A stretch of DNA of 64,000 bases from Gemmatimonadota bacterium. Its GTDB lineage: Bacteria; Gemmatimonadota; Gemmatimonadetes; Longimicrobiales; Gaopeijiaceae. Position numbers and translations under genes: made by a program. Shown here piece by piece: positions 61,647-64,000 of this stretch; the first letter of the stretch is position 1, and each line of letters begins with the position of its first letter. The stretch is taken from the NCBI GenBank assembly GCA_030428885.1, contig JAUIEJ010000001.1:372001-436000 (forward strand), in the 5' to 3' direction. The notes under the pieces are model-generated. The model had not been told where the DNA came from, made no database searches, and saw only the letters and a program-made list of their open reading frames with translations.

Positions 61647-62333
61647 ATGATCGAGCGCCTCGTTTCCATTGCCGGCTCCGGCCCCGACGACGTCGACCTC
61701 CCGGCGATCCTCCTCGTCCCCGACGAACCCCGGGCCCTCCTGGTCCTGGCCCACGGCGCGGGGGCCGGCATGCGCCACGGGTTCATGGAGGCCCTGGCCC
61801 GGGCTCTGGCCCGGTCCCGGGTGGCCACGCTCCGCTGGGAGTTTCCCTACATGGCGTCGGGCTCCCGTCGCCCCGACCGCCCCGGGGTGGCCGTGCCGGC
61901 GGTGCGCCGAGCCGTGGCGGAGGGGGTCCGCCTCCGCGACGAATTCCTTCCGGGCCAGCCGGTCTTCGCCGGCGGGAAGTCGTTCGGCGGTCGCATGACC
62001 TCCACGGCCGAGTCCGAGCACGCGATGGAGGGCGTGGCGGGCCTGGTGTTGGTGTGTTTCCCTCTGCATCCCGCCAAGCGACCCGGGATCGCCCGGGCCG
62101 AACACCTCTCCGCCGTGCACCGCCCCATGCTCTTCCTTCAGGGCACCCGGGACGCCCTGGCCCACCTCGATCTCCTGAAGCCCGTCGTGGCCGGGTTGGG
62201 GGCCCGGGCGACCCTCCACCTCGAAGACGATGCGGATCACGGCTTCCACGTGCGCAAGCGCTCGGGGCGCGACGACGACGCCGTCGTGGAGTCGCTGGCC
62301 CGGGGCGCGGCAGCGTGGATGAACTCGGTATGA
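61647..62333 (+). CDS. alpha/beta hydrolase (dienelactone hydrolase/KANL3-Tex30-like)
   Basis: 228 residues, cytoplasmic. LLVLAHGAGAGMRHGF provides the oxyanion loop, GGKSFGGRM contains the nucleophile Ser in G-x-S-x-G, PMLFLQGTRDAL the acidic residue, and DDADHGFHV the catalytic His. The size and motifs fit the Tex30/KANL3-like group of uncharacterised hydrolases. A TATCCT box is six bases before the ATG, so the mRNA may be leaderless. The next gene, a permease, starts after 33 bases that carry a palindrome. Confidence 0.88.
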   Translation: MIERLVSIAGSGPDDVDLPAILLVPDEPRALLVLAHGAGAGMRHGFMEALARALARSRVATLRWEFPYMASGSRRPDRPGVAVPAVRRAVAEGVRLRDEFLPGQPVFAGGKSFGGRMTSTAESEHAMEGVAGLVLVCFPLHPAKRPGIARAEHLSAVHRPMLFLQGTRDALAHLDLLKPVVAGLGARATLHLEDDADHGFHVRKRSGRDDDAVVESLARGAAAWMNSV

Positions 62334-62353
62334 AACCATATTCAATATGATTT
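62333..62353. promoter_or_regulatory. AT-rich palindrome (operator-like) before permease gene
   Basis: AAACCATATT, C, AATATGATTT: a 10-base inverted repeat with one mismatch, starting on the last base of the hydrolase stop codon. It includes TATGAT, a good -10 match. The AT content contrasts sharply with the surroundings. Confidence 0.6.
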
Positions 62354-62366
62354 CGTATCGTTTTCC

Positions 62367-64000
62367 ATGACCGCTCCACACACGCCTCATCACCGACGGG
62401 CTCGACGGCTCCGGACGCTGTACCTGCGCCTGGGTCGAGCCCTGCCCCGCGGCTTCCGCCGCGACGTGCTGCCCGCAGCCGCCGACGACGCGGCCGAGGC
62501 CGTGCGCCGGGCGTCGGAACGAGGAGGACGCCGGGGCGCTGCCGGTGCGGCAGTGCGGTCCCTGGTGGATCTCGTGGCGCGGATTCCCGCCGAACGACGG
62601 CGGGAGCATGGACCTTCGGGGCGAGGTGAGACGATGGGCAACGCGGTGACGCGGGTGCGACGGGCGGTGCGGGGACTCCTTCGGCGTCCGGGATACGCGG
62701 CGGTGGCGATTCTCACCCTGGGACTGGGGATCGGCGCCAACGTCGCCATCTTCGCCGTGGTCCACGGGGTCCTGCTCGAGCCTCTGGACTACCCCGAGGG
62801 CGAGCGCATCGTCTGGATCGCCCATCACGCGCCGGGGATCGATCTTCCCGAACTGCCCCAGTCCGACGGCACCTCCCTCATGTACCAGCGGGAGGTCCGC
62901 TCGTTCTCGGCCTACGCGGCGCTGGAAACCGAGGGCCGGACCCTGGCCGGCGACCCGGGCACGGAAGCCCGGCGCATCACCGTCCTGTCGGCGTCGTCGG
63001 GCTACTTCGACGTGTTCGGCGTACGGCCCGCGGCGGGCCGGGCCCTGGTCCCCGGGGACTCGGAACTCGGTGCCCCGGCGGTGGCCCTCCTGGGCCACGA
63101 CCTCTGGACGAACAGCTACGGAGCCGACCCCGGCGTCGTGGGGCGCACCATCCGTCTCGACGGCGAGTCGGTGGAGGTGGTGGGGATCCTTCCCCCGGGC
63201 ACCCGGCTGCCCGACGAGGACTTCGACGCCCTGGTGGCCATGGAGCTCGACCCGGAGGAGGGGTTCGGGAGCTTCCACCACGGCGGCGCCGCCCGCCTGG
63301 CCCCCGGCGTCGAGTTGGCCCAGGCCCAGGAGGAGGTGACGGCGCTCCAGGCCCGGATCCCCGAGTTCTTCCCCGACGTGGGGGTGGAACTCCTGGAGGC
63401 CGCCAACTGGACGGCGTCGGTGACCCCCGTGAAGGAACGGGTGGTGGCCGACGTGCGCCAGACCCTCTGGATCCTCATGGGCACCGTCGGGTTCGTGCTC
63501 CTCATCGCCGCAGCCAACGTGGCGAACCTGGTGCTGGTCCGGGCCGAAGCGAGGCAGCGGGAGACGGCGGTGCGGACCGCCCTGGGCGCTGCCCGGGGCG
63601 ACCTCTTCGCCGGATTCCTGGCCGAATCGGCGGTGCTGTCGGCCGCCGGGGCCGTGGTGGGGCTGGCCCTGGCCTCCGTGACCCTTCGGGCACTGCTGGC
63701 GCTGGCGCCCCGGGGTCTGCCGCGGCGGGAGGCCATCGGCGTCTCGCCCGAGGTGGTGGCGTTCGCCGGCGCCCTGGCCCTGGCCGCCACGGTGGTGTTC
63801 GCCCTGGTGCCCCTGGTGCGGGCCCGGGTCCGGGACGTGGCCGGAACCCTGAAGGAGGGACTCCGGGGCGGCACCGGGAGCCGGGGCACCCTGCGCATGC
63901 GCAACGGGCTCGTGGTGGTGCAGTTGGCGCTGGCCCTGGTGCTCGTGGCCGGCTCCGGCCTGATGCTCCGGAGCTTCCAGGCCCTGCGAGCGGTGGATGC
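62367..64000 (+). CDS. MacB/FtsX-type ABC permease, ADOP family (3' end outside window)
   Basis: The first 544 residues are visible and the gene continues past the window. A basic N-terminal extension (LYLRLGRALPRGFRRDVL) leads to RGLLRRPGYAAVAILTLGLG and GANVAIFAVVHGVLLEP, the ADOP pattern. The MacB periplasmic domain follows (SGYFDVFGVRPAAGRAL, VGILPPGTRLPDED), then RQRETAVRTALGAARGDLFA. Unlike the permease at 53936, no PadR gene precedes it; an AT-rich palindrome does. A TATCGT box ends five bases before the ATG. Confidence 0.9.
   Translation, partial: MTAPHTPHHRRARRLRTLYLRLGRALPRGFRRDVLPAAADDAAEAVRRASERGGRRGAAGAAVRSLVDLVARIPAERRREHGPSGRGETMGNAVTRVRRAVRGLLRRPGYAAVAILTLGLGIGANVAIFAVVHGVLLEPLDYPEGERIVWIAHHAPGIDLPELPQSDGTSLMYQREVRSFSAYAALETEGRTLAGDPGTEARRITVLSASSGYFDVFGVRPAAGRALVPGDSELGAPAVALLGHDLWTNSYGADPGVVGRTIRLDGESVEVVGILPPGTRLPDEDFDALVAMELDPEEGFGSFHHGGAARLAPGVELAQAQEEVTALQARIPEFFPDVGVELLEAANWTASVTPVKERVVADVRQTLWILMGTVGFVLLIAAANVANLVLVRAEARQRETAVRTALGAARGDLFAGFLAESAVLSAAGAVVGLALASVTLRALLALAPRGLPRREAIGVSPEVVAFAGALALAATVVFALVPLVRARVRDVAGTLKEGLRGGTGSRGTLRMRNGLVVVQLALALVLVAGSGLMLRSFQALRAVD

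Overview
The window is high-GC, gene-dense bacterial chromosome with Gram-negative envelope genes: outer-membrane barrels, Sec and lipoprotein signals, and a peptidoglycan glycosyltransferase. Several gene families fit Gemmatimonadota: DSAG-type beta-propeller lipoproteins, a PadR regulator next to a large MacB/FtsX-like permease, and a TolB-like/TPR protein. The phylum call is inference, because there is no rRNA or other taxonomic marker here. I found no tRNA, rRNA, CRISPR array, intact insertion sequence or prophage. No gap longer than 300 bases lacks a gene; the longest are 28889-29156, 48477-48720 and 40135-40348.

Layout. 1-1520 is the edge of a leftward cluster (PqqD-like protein and nucleotidyltransferase-fold protein) that looks like the border of a RiPP, possibly lasso-peptide, locus. 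1682-8944 holds uvrA, a propeller lipoprotein and a 1015-residue kinase/M23/aminotransferase fusion. 9037-12512 is an M16 peptidase pair and 12658-14706 a TolB-like membrane protein. 14864-20440 is a tight gyrA operon with a threonine dehydratase, a PHP-like protein and a HAD phosphatase. 20553-24261 has a thioredoxin-fold protein, two small genes and a fatty-acid oxidation enzyme. 24407-28888 is a leftward envelope block: lipoprotein, two degenerate M16 proteins and an M23 peptidase.

29157-35729 contains accA-ricT-metG and, upstream of it, a response regulator fused to a degenerate PIG-L domain followed by an M1 aminopeptidase. 35839-40134 is SDR-MFS-SDR facing a UMF1-type transporter. 40144-40331 is a short MITE-like repeat element. 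40349-48476 has a Na/Ca exchanger, mtgA, a TctCBA tricarboxylate transporter, a flavoprotein and an amidohydrolase lipoprotein. 48721-53432 has a zinc-ribbon protein of unknown role, an asparaginase-family hydrolase, a Rof-like protein, a barrel protein and an S1/P1-like nuclease.

53577-56578 is PadR plus permease. 57644-59213 is a fasciclin gene divergent from a B12-binding MerR regulator that keeps all CarH-type cobalamin motifs. The right end has a dicarboxylate symporter, a barrel protein, an SRPBCC protein, an alpha/beta hydrolase and a second MacB-like permease cut by the window edge.

Operons are tight, with many 4-base ATGA/GTGA overlaps and frequent GTG starts. Some promoters are recognisable, with a recurring TAGGTT -10 box. 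Several rightward genes instead carry a TAnnnT box only 5-8 bases before the start codon, which suggests leaderless transcripts.
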